Source of the DNA: Mucilaginibacter sp. cycad4
GTDB lineage: Bacteria > Bacteroidota > Bacteroidia > Sphingobacteriales > Sphingobacteriaceae
Direction: 5' to 3'
Assembly: GCF_034263275.1 (NCBI RefSeq)
Contig: NZ_CP139559.1
Coordinates: 6,758,001-6,822,000, forward strand
Length of the DNA stretch: 64,000 bases
Positions within the stretch are counted from its first letter, which is position 1. Every line of letters starts with the position of its first letter. The position numbers were made by a program, and so were the translations under genes. This document shows, one piece after another, positions 45,401 to 54,313 of the stretch. Below the pieces are notes generated by a model. That model was given only the letters and a program-made list of their open reading frames with translations, ran no database searches and had not been told where the DNA came from.

Positions 45401-45603
45401 GATTGACCATTTTTTACAGCGATGCTGAATTTTCCGTTTGCATCTGATAGTGTTGATTTTTGGGTTTCAACAACCACGATAGTAACCCCGTCTATAGGTT
45501 TTAAGGAGTTGTCTGACACGGTCCCGGTAATGGTCCGGGATTGCGCATATCCTTCACTTATGAGCAGTATAAGAAAGGAACAAATAAGTAATAATTTTCT
45601 CAT
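42463..45603 (-). CDS. SusC-like TonB-dependent transporter (fructan locus)
   Basis: A 1046-residue protein with a signal peptide (MRKLLLICSFLILLISEGYA). Next come a CarboxypepD_reg domain (ITGTVSDNSLKPIDGVTIVV) and a TonB-box region (LNEVVVTGYTSERKKDLTGA). The plug follows (LQGRVAGLYIEKDGSANG, NNPLYIIDGIPTT, ESIYGSRASNGVVIVTTKNG), then a long barrel ending FSFGVNASF. It carries fructan oligosaccharides across the outer membrane with its SusD. It lies 28 bases downstream of the fructokinase gene in the same operon. Confidence 0.95.
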   Translation of the reverse strand: MRKLLLICSFLILLISEGYAQSRTITGTVSDNSLKPIDGVTIVVVETQKSTLSDANGKFSIAVKNGQSVRFSYVGAKPILVTITADTKTLDVVFKDAENKLNEVVVTGYTSERKKDLTGAVAVVDLAPVKNNSSGNTMQALQGRVAGLYIEKDGSANGATSRILIRGANTLGNNNPLYIIDGIPTTRPEVFQNLSPSNIASVQVLKDASSESIYGSRASNGVVIVTTKNGGNTEGKVQFQFNNSTSIQSEKSLRFKMLNSVDRGRALWQASVNDGQDPAAGYGEIYNFDWNNNFGNPVLNSVTAKPFVGGDPNTPAGDTDWQSVLYKTAFVYNNDFTASVGNKNSSIQINFGNIKNTGLVRFTKYGRTTGSINAITKAFDSKVTFGVNIKITNSNETLTTNDLGGASTPFLAVTLAPTIPVYQKDGVTYAGESGAGYSDRNNPLHMQDLAKWNNANRLNTFGNVFLEVQPIKNLFFRSNYGADNADYLSKVITPTFSEGALNRTTNSLFFDQNHYLSTTLSNTLRYNYDLNANNHFKILVGTEYIKTFTDFQTTLKQGYAIQTEDYFTLDAGTGNTIVTGRSTGNSLFSQFGRLDYNYAGKYLVSATVRRDGSSRFGANNQYGIFPSASVGWKIDQENFLKNNSIFSELKLRAGVGRVGNQEIGDLSRYALYNTRYGTTQNQLTPGFWEQYMNVGTAYSLSGANTGALPSGFVQTQAENPALKWETTDELNTGLDFAILNGKISGSFDYFTRKTTGILITPPVASALGEGQSKTVNGASKTNRGWEFLVTYHGQRSGDFNYNVTLNFSHFRDKITDLPENVRPAYPGNIDNTIIGHSQFDIFGYKTNGLFQSQAEVDAAPTQIGAGPGRIRYVDINHDGKIDANDQTWIGTTLPTLEYGARIDLTYKKFDLSIFGSGVAGRKGFDVYTLYNNLMHSRENVGPGVFDGWTPQHTNTNVPALTLKDNNNEGRTSDYFIVNTSYFKLRNLQLGYTILPKAVFTRLRVFAMAENIFTVKSSKYLSPDPERIDLNPIPIPRIFSFGVNASF

Positions 45604-45631
45604 TGATTTTGATTTAAGTGTAATTGGTTGG

Positions 45632-46543
45632 TTAAAACATCTTGTTTATAAAGTCTTGATACTCTTTGATTTTATAATCCGGACAACCTCCTTTCTTTGT
45701 TGCAATGAAGCCGCCCATCGCTATTGCATTTTTTAATAAGGTTTCTGGTGATGCACCACGATAATGATTGGCGATAAATGCCGCTAAAAATGAATCGCCG
45801 CTGCCTATGGTATCCCTTACTTTCACCTCGCGCCCGGCAATGTGCCAGGCTTTATCTTCTTTATAATAGGAGGCACCAAACTCGCCTTTGGTAACTATGA
45901 TCTCGGGGATGTTGAAATGATCCTGGATAAATTTGATCTGTTCCGATTCTTTCCAAAACGAGCCCCTGAAAAGGCCCTGTACCATTTCAAGTTCGGCCTG
46001 GTTAAATTTTACGATGTTGGCTTTGTGCAGCAGGTCGGCCAGCAGATCGCGGCTTATAAATGGCGGTCTTAAATTGATGTCGAATACTTTGATAGCATCA
46101 TTTTCCAGCAGCTCAAACAAAGTGTTGCGCGATACGCTGTTCCTGGATGCCAGGCTTCCGAAAACGAAATAGGTTGATGGCCTGATCTGCGTTTTAATAT
46201 GCTCGCTGTCATCTATAAAGTCCCAGGCAACCGGAAAAATAATCTCGTAGGATACCTCGTTGCCGTTATTCATTTTGGCTATCACCTGGCTGGTGGGATG
46301 TTCAGGATCTGTTTGCAACAGGTGTTTTTTTATGCCCCAGTTGTCCAGCAGGTTTTCAAGCTTTTGGCCATCGGCATCATTACCTATTTTACTTACCAGG
46401 CTGGCAGGCATGCCCAGTTTATTAAGATGATAAGAAACGTTCAGCAAAGCGCCGCCGGGTTGCGGGCCGTCCGGCAAAACATCCCAGAGTATTTCGCCAT
46501 AACAAATGGCCGGGGTGATGGTATTTGTGTGTAGGTTCATCAT
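45632..46543 (-). CDS. PfkB-family sugar kinase, probable fructokinase
   Basis: A 303-residue ribokinase-fold enzyme. The N-terminal GEILWDVLPDG and PQPGGALLNVSYHLNKLG are typical fructokinase substrate-binding segments, and VRDTIGSGDSFLAAFIA holds the anion hole and catalytic Asp near the C-terminus. It would phosphorylate fructose after hydrolysis and import. Its place between a sugar-porter gene (12 bases upstream) and susC in a GH32 locus supports fructose as substrate. The exact product position is not shown by the sequence. Confidence 0.9.
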   Translation of the reverse strand: MMNLHTNTITPAICYGEILWDVLPDGPQPGGALLNVSYHLNKLGMPASLVSKIGNDADGQKLENLLDNWGIKKHLLQTDPEHPTSQVIAKMNNGNEVSYEIIFPVAWDFIDDSEHIKTQIRPSTYFVFGSLASRNSVSRNTLFELLENDAIKVFDINLRPPFISRDLLADLLHKANIVKFNQAELEMVQGLFRGSFWKESEQIKFIQDHFNIPEIIVTKGEFGASYYKEDKAWHIAGREVKVRDTIGSGDSFLAAFIANHYRGASPETLLKNAIAMGGFIATKKGGCPDYKIKEYQDFINKMF

Positions 46544-46555
46544 AGCAGATCTTGA

Positions 46556-47881
46556 TTAATGCATTACCATATTAGTTTCAATTTGCTCCAGCGATCTGCC
46601 TTTGGTTTCGGGCATCAGCCTCCACACAAAAATTAACTGGCATATCATCATGGTACCGAAGAAGGAAAATGTTACTGTTCCGCCAAGTTTTTCGGCGAGA
46701 TATGGGAAGGAAAATGCGATCAGTGCCGCCATGATCCAGTGGGTTGAGCTGCCCAGAGTTTGGCCTTTTGCCCGCACCTGGTTTGGAAATATTTCTGAAA
46801 TAAACACCCAGATAACTGCCCCCTGCGAAAATGCGAAGAATGCGATAAACAGCATCATGTATGCAGGAACGGCAAAGCCACTCATATGACCCGAGTAAAA
46901 AGTGTAGGCCACCAGGAACAGGGAAATGATTAAGCCAACCGAGCCGATGAGCATCAGTATACGGCGCCCTACTTTATCGATCACGTTAATGGCTATGAGC
47001 GTGAACACAAAGTTGATTGCACCGAGGCCAACTGTTGATAGTAATGACGAATGGGCGCCCAGTCCGGCCATTTCAAATATGCGCGGCGCATAGTAAATAA
47101 TAGCATTGATGCCCGAAACCTGGTTGAAAAAGGCGAACAGCACGGCTAATATTACAGGTGTTTTATATTGACCCGAAAAGAGGCTGCCGCTGGAAGCAGT
47201 ATCATTTAAAGTTGAGTTTTTGATAGATGCCAGCTCCTGATCACAGTTGAGCGGATTGATGATCCGTAAGATCCCGAGGGCTTTTTCCATTTCGCCCTTT
47301 TTAAGAATAAGCCAGCGCGGGCTTTCCGGTATAAAGTAGATCAATACTAAAAACAATGCCGAAGGGAAGGCCTGTACGCCAAGCATCCATCGCCATGAAG
47401 TTTCGCCAACCTGGCTGATAAGGTAGTTGGACAGGTATGATACCAGGATGCCCAGTACCACGTTAAACTGAAACAGGCCCACCAGCCTGCCCCGGCGGTC
47501 GGCCGGCGATACCTCTGAAATATAGATAGGTGCTGTAACTGATGATATACCGACACCAAGGCCCCCAAGTAATCTGAAAACAAGGAAGATATACCAGTTG
47601 TCGGCCAGGGCGGTACCTAATGACGACAATAAGTAAGCAGCAGCTACAAAGTAAAGCGTGTTTTTGCGGCCAAACAGATCTGAAGGCCGGGCTCCTAACA
47701 ATGACCCGATGACTGTTCCTATTAATGCGATAGAGATCGTGAACCCATGCTCCACTACGGATAGGTGCCAGAATTGCTGGATAGATTTTTCAGCGCCCGA
47801 TATTACGGCGGTATCAAACCCGAAAAGGAAGCCACCAAGGGCCACGACCATGGACCAGGCCAGGACGGAGTGTTTTCTCAT
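46556..47881 (-). CDS. Sugar-porter family MFS permease, probable fructose importer
   Basis: A 441-residue inner-membrane protein with about twelve transmembrane segments. Sugar-porter signatures are visible: GFDTAVISGAEKSIQQFW after TM1, RPSDLFGRKNTLY between TM2 and TM3, PIYISEVSPADRRGRLVG, PESPRWLILKKGEMEKAL, NQVSGINAIIYYAPRIF, and MPETKGRSLEQIE at the end. It is probably a proton-coupled monosaccharide importer. As first gene of the fructan operon it would bring in fructose released in the periplasm. Confidence 0.92.
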   Translation of the reverse strand: MRKHSVLAWSMVVALGGFLFGFDTAVISGAEKSIQQFWHLSVVEHGFTISIALIGTVIGSLLGARPSDLFGRKNTLYFVAAAYLLSSLGTALADNWYIFLVFRLLGGLGVGISSVTAPIYISEVSPADRRGRLVGLFQFNVVLGILVSYLSNYLISQVGETSWRWMLGVQAFPSALFLVLIYFIPESPRWLILKKGEMEKALGILRIINPLNCDQELASIKNSTLNDTASSGSLFSGQYKTPVILAVLFAFFNQVSGINAIIYYAPRIFEMAGLGAHSSLLSTVGLGAINFVFTLIAINVIDKVGRRILMLIGSVGLIISLFLVAYTFYSGHMSGFAVPAYMMLFIAFFAFSQGAVIWVFISEIFPNQVRAKGQTLGSSTHWIMAALIAFSFPYLAEKLGGTVTFSFFGTMMICQLIFVWRLMPETKGRSLEQIETNMVMH

Positions 47882-48234
47882 AATAATTATAAAAGGTGTT
47901 AACTGGATTTATTGAGGCCAAAGTAGAGCAATGGGGCCTGTGGTGGTTATTGATTTTGTATCAATAAAGTATAAAAATCAATCTCTTTATATCTATTTGA
48001 TTTTCAGTTATATAAAATTAAAAATGCAAAGTTTGAAATTGAAATATTCGTTTATGTTACCTGTTACTTTCAATTTGGTTACATTGCTCAGGTCATCGGG
48101 TAGCCTGGCCGGGCGCATAAATTTGTTTTTCAGGAACGTTTATAGATATCTTTACTTTGTTTAATCCTAAAAGGGAAAAACAAACCAATAATTAATCCTG
48201 TTAATTACCTTTTTCTTCCAAATTATCTGAGCTT
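47882..48234. other. Divergent control region of the fructan locus
   Basis: 353 AT-rich bases between the permease operon and the hybrid sensor gene. The promoters of both must lie here, as should the binding site for the sensor's AraC-type output domain; no direct-repeat operator was identified by eye. A candidate sensor promoter is listed separately. Confidence 0.6.
48122..48154 (+). promoter_or_regulatory. Candidate promoter of the hybrid sensor gene
   Basis: TTTG (48122-48125), 21 bases, then TATCTTTA (48147-48154), one base off the TAnnTTTG box, about 80 bases before the ATG. Confidence 0.45.
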
Positions 48235-51021
48235 ATGATCCTGCTTAATAAATGGCATGCAAAAAACATACTGACCGGTATCATACTGATCAGTTTTATG
48301 ATGCTTATTGCTGCCGGTTGTAAGCGGGCCGATAAAACATCGCAGTATACGATAGGGTTTTCACAGTGTATAGGTTCCGATCTGTGGCGCCGCACTATGC
48401 TCGATGAAATGAGGATGGAACTTTCGTTACACCCCGACGCCCGGTTCATTTATGCCGATGCGGACGGTAATAGCAGCAAACAGGTTGAACAGGTAAAGAA
48501 AATGCTGGACGATGGTGTCGATCTGCTGATCATATCACCCAACGAAGCCCAACCCCTCACCGGGATAGTGGAACAAACGTACAATAAAGGCATCCCGGTA
48601 ATTGTGATAGACCGTAAAACATCATCGGCTTTATATACAGCTTATGTTGGTGCGGATAATTACCAGATTGGTAAAATGGCGGGTGAATATGCCGGTGCAC
48701 TTTTAAAAGGCAGGGGGAACGTTGTAGAAGTGATGGGGCTGCCCGGCTCCTCTCCGGCTATTGAAAGGGACCGCGGCTTTTCTGACGGGATAAGGAAATA
48801 CACTGATATTAGTATAACCGCCAGGGTATATGGCGATTGGTTAAAGGATAGCGCCAAAAAGCAATTGAACAGGATTGCGCCAATTATAAAAAATGCGAAT
48901 GTAATATTTGCCCATAACGATGTAATGGCCCTCGGGACGAGAGAGGTGCTTGACGGGTTTAATATGCACGGTATTAAAGTATTGGGCGTTGATGCCCTGC
49001 CCGGACATGGAGGTGGCCTGCAAATGGTGGCCTCAAAAACCATCAACGCCAGCATGATATATCCTACAGGAGGTAAGGAAGCAATTATGACCGCCTTCAG
49101 GATCCTGAATAAAGAATCATTTGCCAGGGAAAACCTGTTACAGTCGGTCGTTATCGACTCTGCCAACGTGCAGTTAATGAAAATGCAATGGAGCAAGATC
49201 AGCAGCCAGCAAAAAGATATTGAACGGCAGCGATCATTATTGGCCGAACAGCGTGAAGTATACAACAGCCAGCAATTGGTTTTAAATGTAATTGTAATAT
49301 CGCTGGTATTAGCTATTGTTTTTGGAGGCCTTGCATTTTACTGGCTCATGGAAAACCGGAAGATCAATAAAAGCCTGGAAGTTAAAAATAATGAAATTCT
49401 GCAGCAACGTAACCAGTTGATTGAGATGTCGGCAAAAGCTGAAGTTGCGACAGAGGCTAAACTGCAATTTTTCACCAATATTTCTCATGAATTCCGTACT
49501 CCGCTCACGCTTATCCTCTCGCCTGTAGAAGATATGATGAGCAATGAAAAACTAAACCTGGTTGCAGGGAAAAGCTTGAAACTGATCCATAAAAATGTAT
49601 ACCGGTTGCTGCGCCTGGTTAACCAGCTGATAGAGTACCGTAAAATAGAATATGATAAACAGCAGATCAATGTATCGCCCAATAATATTATTGAATTTGC
49701 CAGGGAGATCATCACCAGCTTTCAGGAAAATGCGCAGAAGCGTAATATCAGCCTGAGCCTGGTAAGCGATGAGCAGCAGATAATTGTTTGGTATGATGTT
49801 AACCTGTTAGATAAGGTGTTTTTTAATATCATAGCCAATGCCCTGAAATTTACCAGCGACAATGGCCGGATCCAGGTAAGTTTCAAAAGCAGAGATGATA
49901 ACTCTGTTGATATTGCCATACAGGATAACGGGATAGGTATGGAGCCGCAGGACACCGCCCATGTATTTGAACAGTTTTACCAGGCCGAGAACAGCACATC
50001 AGGAGGATCCGGATTAGGGCTTGCGCTGTCAAAAGAAATTGTGTCCCTGCATCATGGCAGTATCGAAGTTAGGAGTAAAAAGTGGGAGGGGACTACCTTT
50101 ACCATTAACCTCCTATTGGGAAATGGTCATTTTGACCAAACTGCACAGGAGCATGTCAATACAAAACAAACCGATCTTGAAGAGCGGGCAAAAATTTATG
50201 TTACAGACCTGGCCGCACCTCTTACATTAACGGATGAAGGGCAAATATTCGGCGCTCCCAGGGAGCAATCCATATTGATCATCGAAGACAATAAAGACCT
50301 GCTGAGCTACCTGAGTGAAAAACTGGGAACAACTTATGAAATATTTACAGCAGATAATGGCGTAAGCGGATTAAATGAAACCTTTGAGCGCGTTCCGGAC
50401 CTCATCATCTCTGATGTGGTATTGCCGGGCATGTCTGGTAAAACCTTAACGGTAAAACTAAAAACTGATGTCCGTACCTCGCACATCCCAATCATTCTTT
50501 TAACGGCACAGGGCAGCGTTGAACAACAGATAGATGGGATTACCTGCATGGCCGATGCCTACATTGTTAAGCCGTTTAACTTTGATTATTTACTCGCTAC
50601 CGTGAAGAATTTGATCAAAAGCCGCGCAACACTTAAGGAACACTTTACCAGTGATGTAAGTAAATCAACTGTGCCTGTATCAAAAGCTCTTGACAAAAAA
50701 TTCCTGAATGATTTTGCGGGTATTGTAGAGCAAAATTTGGCCAATGAAAACTTTAGTGTTGATGAAATATGTAAACTGATAGGCGTTTCAAGGATCCAGC
50801 TTTACCGAAAGGTTAAAGCGTTGCTTGGCTGCAGTATCTCTGATTATATATTAAACCGCCGGCTAAAAAAAGCAAAATATTTGTTAATGAATGAAGGGTA
50901 TCCGATATCCGAAATAACCTATATGGTGGGTTTCTCTACACCAAATTATTTCTCCACGGTTTTTAAAGCAAAATATGGCTGTACGCCAAGCGAATACAAA
51001 CGCAAGCAGCAGCATTCATAG
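48235..51021 (+). CDS. Hybrid two-component system sensor/regulator with periplasmic sugar-binding domain
   Basis: A 928-residue one-protein phosphorelay. An N-terminal membrane/signal segment ends in the lipobox-like LIAAGC. A periplasmic-binding-protein domain of the LacI/ribose-binding type follows (about 38-325: YTIGFSQCIGSDLWRR, VIVIDRKTSSALYTAYVGAD, VIFAHNDVMALGTREVL). Next are a membrane segment (about 343-362), a histidine kinase with H418 in NISHEFRTPLTL and an ATPase (DNGIGMEPQD, GSGLGLALSK), a receiver with D727 in DLIISDVVLPGMSGK, and a C-terminal AraC-type HTH. In Bacteroides the equivalent levan-locus sensor binds fructose. Divergent position indicates control of the fructan operon. 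Confidence 0.95.
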   Translation: MILLNKWHAKNILTGIILISFMMLIAAGCKRADKTSQYTIGFSQCIGSDLWRRTMLDEMRMELSLHPDARFIYADADGNSSKQVEQVKKMLDDGVDLLIISPNEAQPLTGIVEQTYNKGIPVIVIDRKTSSALYTAYVGADNYQIGKMAGEYAGALLKGRGNVVEVMGLPGSSPAIERDRGFSDGIRKYTDISITARVYGDWLKDSAKKQLNRIAPIIKNANVIFAHNDVMALGTREVLDGFNMHGIKVLGVDALPGHGGGLQMVASKTINASMIYPTGGKEAIMTAFRILNKESFARENLLQSVVIDSANVQLMKMQWSKISSQQKDIERQRSLLAEQREVYNSQQLVLNVIVISLVLAIVFGGLAFYWLMENRKINKSLEVKNNEILQQRNQLIEMSAKAEVATEAKLQFFTNISHEFRTPLTLILSPVEDMMSNEKLNLVAGKSLKLIHKNVYRLLRLVNQLIEYRKIEYDKQQINVSPNNIIEFAREIITSFQENAQKRNISLSLVSDEQQIIVWYDVNLLDKVFFNIIANALKFTSDNGRIQVSFKSRDDNSVDIAIQDNGIGMEPQDTAHVFEQFYQAENSTSGGSGLGLALSKEIVSLHHGSIEVRSKKWEGTTFTINLLLGNGHFDQTAQEHVNTKQTDLEERAKIYVTDLAAPLTLTDEGQIFGAPREQSILIIEDNKDLLSYLSEKLGTTYEIFTADNGVSGLNETFERVPDLIISDVVLPGMSGKTLTVKLKTDVRTSHIPIILLTAQGSVEQQIDGITCMADAYIVKPFNFDYLLATVKNLIKSRATLKEHFTSDVSKSTVPVSKALDKKFLNDFAGIVEQNLANENFSVDEICKLIGVSRIQLYRKVKALLGCSISDYILNRRLKKAKYLLMNEGYPISEITYMVGFSTPNYFSTVFKAKYGCTPSEYKRKQQHS

Positions 51022-51245
51022 GTTTTATTTTCTGAGTATTACCGGAGGAATAACCCTTAGCTATTGTATAACAGCACTATATAAGGCCAGGTACAGGGTT
51101 CTTAAAACCTTTTTGGCCAATCCATGTTACTCCTGCATCGAAAACAACCTGTTAGGTTTTCAATGAATGGATAAGATGTATGAGCCGCATACATTTAAAT
51201 AAAACCGGATATTTACTGGCAGGGCAAAAAAAGAAGTAGCTTTTC

Positions 51246-53234
51246 ATGAAAAACAACCTGTTACCTGACCTCTTCACCTTAACCGCCATTTTTGAAGGAA
51301 TGGAAGATGCGGTATTGAGCCATGATCTTGACTATATTATTTTGAACTGCAATCCGGCTGCCGAAAAAATGTTTGGCTGCCCGGCCCCGGCGTTGTTAGG
51401 GCAGAACATCCTTACCTTGATCCCCGAAAGCGTCCGTCAGGAGCAATTGGCTATTCTTGAACGTGTATGGTCAGGTGAAAGAATAAATCACTTATATACT
51501 GTCCGCAGCAGTAAGCTACAGATTGATTTTCCGGTATCACTTACTATTTCCCCAATACGGGATGAACAGGGGGAGGTAGTTGGAGCATCTCACATTATGC
51601 GTGACATTACTGACGAAAAAGAGACGGAAGAGAAGCGGGGCATGCTGGCTGCAATTGTAGAAAACTCTGATGATGCCATTATTAGTAAAACCCTTAACGG
51701 GATCATCACTACCTGGAATGGCGGTGCTGAAAAGATTTTTGGTTACCAGGAAAGAGAAACTATCGGTAAACATATATCTATTCTTATTCCTCGTGACAGG
51801 CTGGCCGAAGAAGATATTATTATTGAAAACATCAGGAATGGTAATAAAGTTGATCATTTCCAAACTGTCAGGCTGCACAAAAATGGAAGCGCCATTGATA
51901 TTTCCCTTACCGTTTCGCCGGTAAAGGACCGCCATGGAACCATCATTGGCGCATCAAAGATTGCCAGGGATATTACAGCCGCCAAAAACGCCGAAACAGC
52001 TATTCGCCATCAGGCGGAAAAACTGAAGATCCTGAATGCCATAGGGAAAGCCATTTCAGAGAAACTTGATACGGAATCTATCCTGCAAAAAGTAACGGAT
52101 GCCACTACACAGATTACCGGTGCTGCTTTTGGCGCATTTTTTTATAATACCATCAATCAGGATGGCGAAGCCCATATGTTGTACACCTTATCGGGCGCGC
52201 CAAAGGAGGCTTTTGAACATTTTGGAATGCCCCGGAATACGGCCGTTTTTCATCGCACATTTAGCGGTGAAGGCGTATTAAGGGTAGATGATATAACTAA
52301 AGACCCCGGGTATGGACAAAATGCGCCGTATTTTGGGATGCCCGAGGGGTACCTGCCGGTAGTAAGCTACCTGGCTGTGCCTGTTATAAGCAGTTCGGGC
52401 AATGTTATTGGGGGCTTATTTTTTGGTCACCCGAAAGCCGGTGTTTTCCTGCAAGAGCACGAAGATTTCGTGGTCAGCCTTGCTTCCCAGGCGGCAGTGG
52501 CGCTCGATAACTCCAGGCTATTTACCGAAGTAAAAGAGCTGAGCCAGAAAAAGGATGAATTTATCGCTTTGGCCTCCCATGAATTAAGAACGCCCCTCAC
52601 TTCTATGAGCGGTTTTTTACAACTGCTGGAACGAAAGGTAATTGATGTAAACCGGCCTTTTGTTGCGAAGGCAATAACCCAGTTAAAAAAGCTGAATGCC
52701 CTGATCAATGACTTGTTCGATATCTCAAAAATACAATCCGGAAAATTGCAGTTTTATTTTGAAGAATTTGATTTTACGACACTTATCAAAGAGAACCTTG
52801 AGGCTATTCGGGAGGCATATACATCACATGAAATTTATTTTGACGAAACCGGAGAAATGATTTTAGAAGGGGATAAAATGAGGCTGGAGCAGGTATTAAC
52901 CAACCTGGTCACCAATGCGATCAAATATTCGCCGGAATCTGATAAAATTGAGGTGTCGGTAAAAAAGTCAGAAACTGAAATTCAGGTATCGGTTAAAGAT
53001 TACGGTATGGGCATCAATAAGGAAAATATCAGCCACATTTTCAGCCAGTTTTATCGTGCAAAAGATGTAAACAGGAGCATTACAGGCCTGGGCTTAGGAT
53101 TATACATTACCAAAGAGATCATTGAACGGCATGGGGGCCGTATCTGGGTAGAAAGTGAACCCCGGATGGGATCAACTTTTTCCTTTGTATTGCCGCTAAA
53201 AACCCAAAGCGGTATTAATGCCGGCCTCCATTAA
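51246..53234 (+). CDS. PAS-PAS-GAF sensor histidine kinase
   Basis: A 662-residue protein without transmembrane segments. Two PAS domains, each with a PAC-like motif, span about 10-130 and 135-255 (SHIMRDITDEKETEEKRGML, GASKIARDITAAKNAETAIR). A GAF domain follows at about 270-425. The kinase has H445 in ALASHELRTPLTSMSGFL, an N-box (LVTNAIKYSPESDKIEVSV), G1 (DYGMGINKEN) and G2 (GLGLGLYITKEI), and ends soon after the ATPase. It is a cytoplasmic sensor with no receiver attached, and its signal is unknown. No response regulator is adjacent. Confidence 0.95.
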   Translation: MKNNLLPDLFTLTAIFEGMEDAVLSHDLDYIILNCNPAAEKMFGCPAPALLGQNILTLIPESVRQEQLAILERVWSGERINHLYTVRSSKLQIDFPVSLTISPIRDEQGEVVGASHIMRDITDEKETEEKRGMLAAIVENSDDAIISKTLNGIITTWNGGAEKIFGYQERETIGKHISILIPRDRLAEEDIIIENIRNGNKVDHFQTVRLHKNGSAIDISLTVSPVKDRHGTIIGASKIARDITAAKNAETAIRHQAEKLKILNAIGKAISEKLDTESILQKVTDATTQITGAAFGAFFYNTINQDGEAHMLYTLSGAPKEAFEHFGMPRNTAVFHRTFSGEGVLRVDDITKDPGYGQNAPYFGMPEGYLPVVSYLAVPVISSSGNVIGGLFFGHPKAGVFLQEHEDFVVSLASQAAVALDNSRLFTEVKELSQKKDEFIALASHELRTPLTSMSGFLQLLERKVIDVNRPFVAKAITQLKKLNALINDLFDISKIQSGKLQFYFEEFDFTTLIKENLEAIREAYTSHEIYFDETGEMILEGDKMRLEQVLTNLVTNAIKYSPESDKIEVSVKKSETEIQVSVKDYGMGINKENISHIFSQFYRAKDVNRSITGLGLGLYITKEIIERHGGRIWVESEPRMGSTFSFVLPLKTQSGINAGLH

Positions 53235-53337
53235 AACGGGGAAGAAAGGTTCTGAAAGTATATACTTCACCTGATTTTACAGGTGTTCTATAATCGGCCG
53301 CTTCGGATATGTATTTTCTCACATTGTTACGCCATGG

Positions 53338-54117
53338 CTAAACTGCGGCCAGCGGGGAGCTTGCCTGTTCGCGAAAATTCCGGGTGAGCCTGGTGAGCCG
53401 TCTTTTAAGCGCGGCCGACTGTTTCTTTAGTCCGTTAAGCGTCCCGTTGCTATTCCGGGTGTCTTCAGTGGTTAAAAGAAGTGCGATGGCCAGTTCATTG
53501 TCATGCCAGTCGCCGATGGCTGCCTGCACCTGGTCAAGATAAGTTTCATTAAAAGCCAGGTCCAGTTCCGGGCGGGCCAGGGGGTAATTATAAAGCAGTA
53601 CCTTCAGTTGTTTACGGCAGGTATGCAGGTCCTCATTAAAACGGGGACGGTTTAAGGCTGCAGCAATGGTTTCCAGTTGCTGCCTGTAATACAGGGAGAG
53701 GTGCAGTTTACTGATTGACCTGATCCGCCTGAGGAGCCTGCGGCGTGTTTTCCGGAGCCAGGCCCTGTGCTGGTCCTTGTCAGCGTTAAAAGCCCGGGTA
53801 GTAGTTTTCATGATCCGCTGTTGTTCCTGGATAAAATCGGCGTTTTCACTAACAGCTTTGCCCAGTTCCTGGTTTATATAAGCATTCCTGATTTTTCCGG
53901 CCTGCTTAAAGATCTTACGAACGGGTTTGAAGCGTTTCTCCAGCACAGCATCCTTGGCCGCGCTGTCTGCTAAGATCAAAAGCGCCCGCAGTTTTTTTAC
54001 CCCGGTGCGAAAACGATGCAAATCTTCCTGTTCGTCGTTTTTGACAAAAGAGCGGAGATGGCGTTTCATAGTTCGCCATGTCTTAACTACGTATTTCCGT
54101 TCCGTCTTCTTTTTCAT
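53338..54117 (-). CDS. CHAD domain protein
   Basis: A 259-residue, very basic helical protein. The pattern DLHRFRTGVKKLRALLILAD near the start and DLHTCRKQLKVLLYNYPLAR in the second half are the repeated His/Arg/Lys helices of CHAD domains, which bind polyphosphate. The ATG at 54117 is preferred over one at 54180, because a perfect TAnnTTTG box on the minus strand (54178-54185) would place the transcription start about where the longer form begins. No CYTH domain is attached. Function beyond polyanion binding is unknown. Confidence 0.85.
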   Translation of the reverse strand: MKKKTERKYVVKTWRTMKRHLRSFVKNDEQEDLHRFRTGVKKLRALLILADSAAKDAVLEKRFKPVRKIFKQAGKIRNAYINQELGKAVSENADFIQEQQRIMKTTTRAFNADKDQHRAWLRKTRRRLLRRIRSISKLHLSLYYRQQLETIAAALNRPRFNEDLHTCRKQLKVLLYNYPLARPELDLAFNETYLDQVQAAIGDWHDNELAIALLLTTEDTRNSNGTLNGLKKQSAALKRRLTRLTRNFREQASSPLAAV

Positions 54118-54177
54118 AGCGGTTGCCGTTGTTGCCGGGGGCTTTGGTAATATCCTCAAAAAAGGATGCCACATATT

Positions 54178-54185
54178 CAAAAATA
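54178..54185 (-). promoter_or_regulatory. -7 box upstream of the CHAD gene
   Basis: On the minus strand TATTTTTG matches TAnnTTTG exactly. It lies about 60 bases before the ATG at 54117 and argues for the shorter reading of the CHAD gene. No matching -33 TTTG was found at the usual spacing. Confidence 0.4.
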
Positions 54186-54313
54186 CGACTAAAACAACAA
54201 ATTTGGTGCTAAAAAGGCGATCTAATTAACACAGTATTGTTACAGACAGATAAACGTTAGCTGCACAAAAGCCAGCTGATACCTGCAGAAGCAGTAGAAT
54301 AAAGCCCTTGTGT

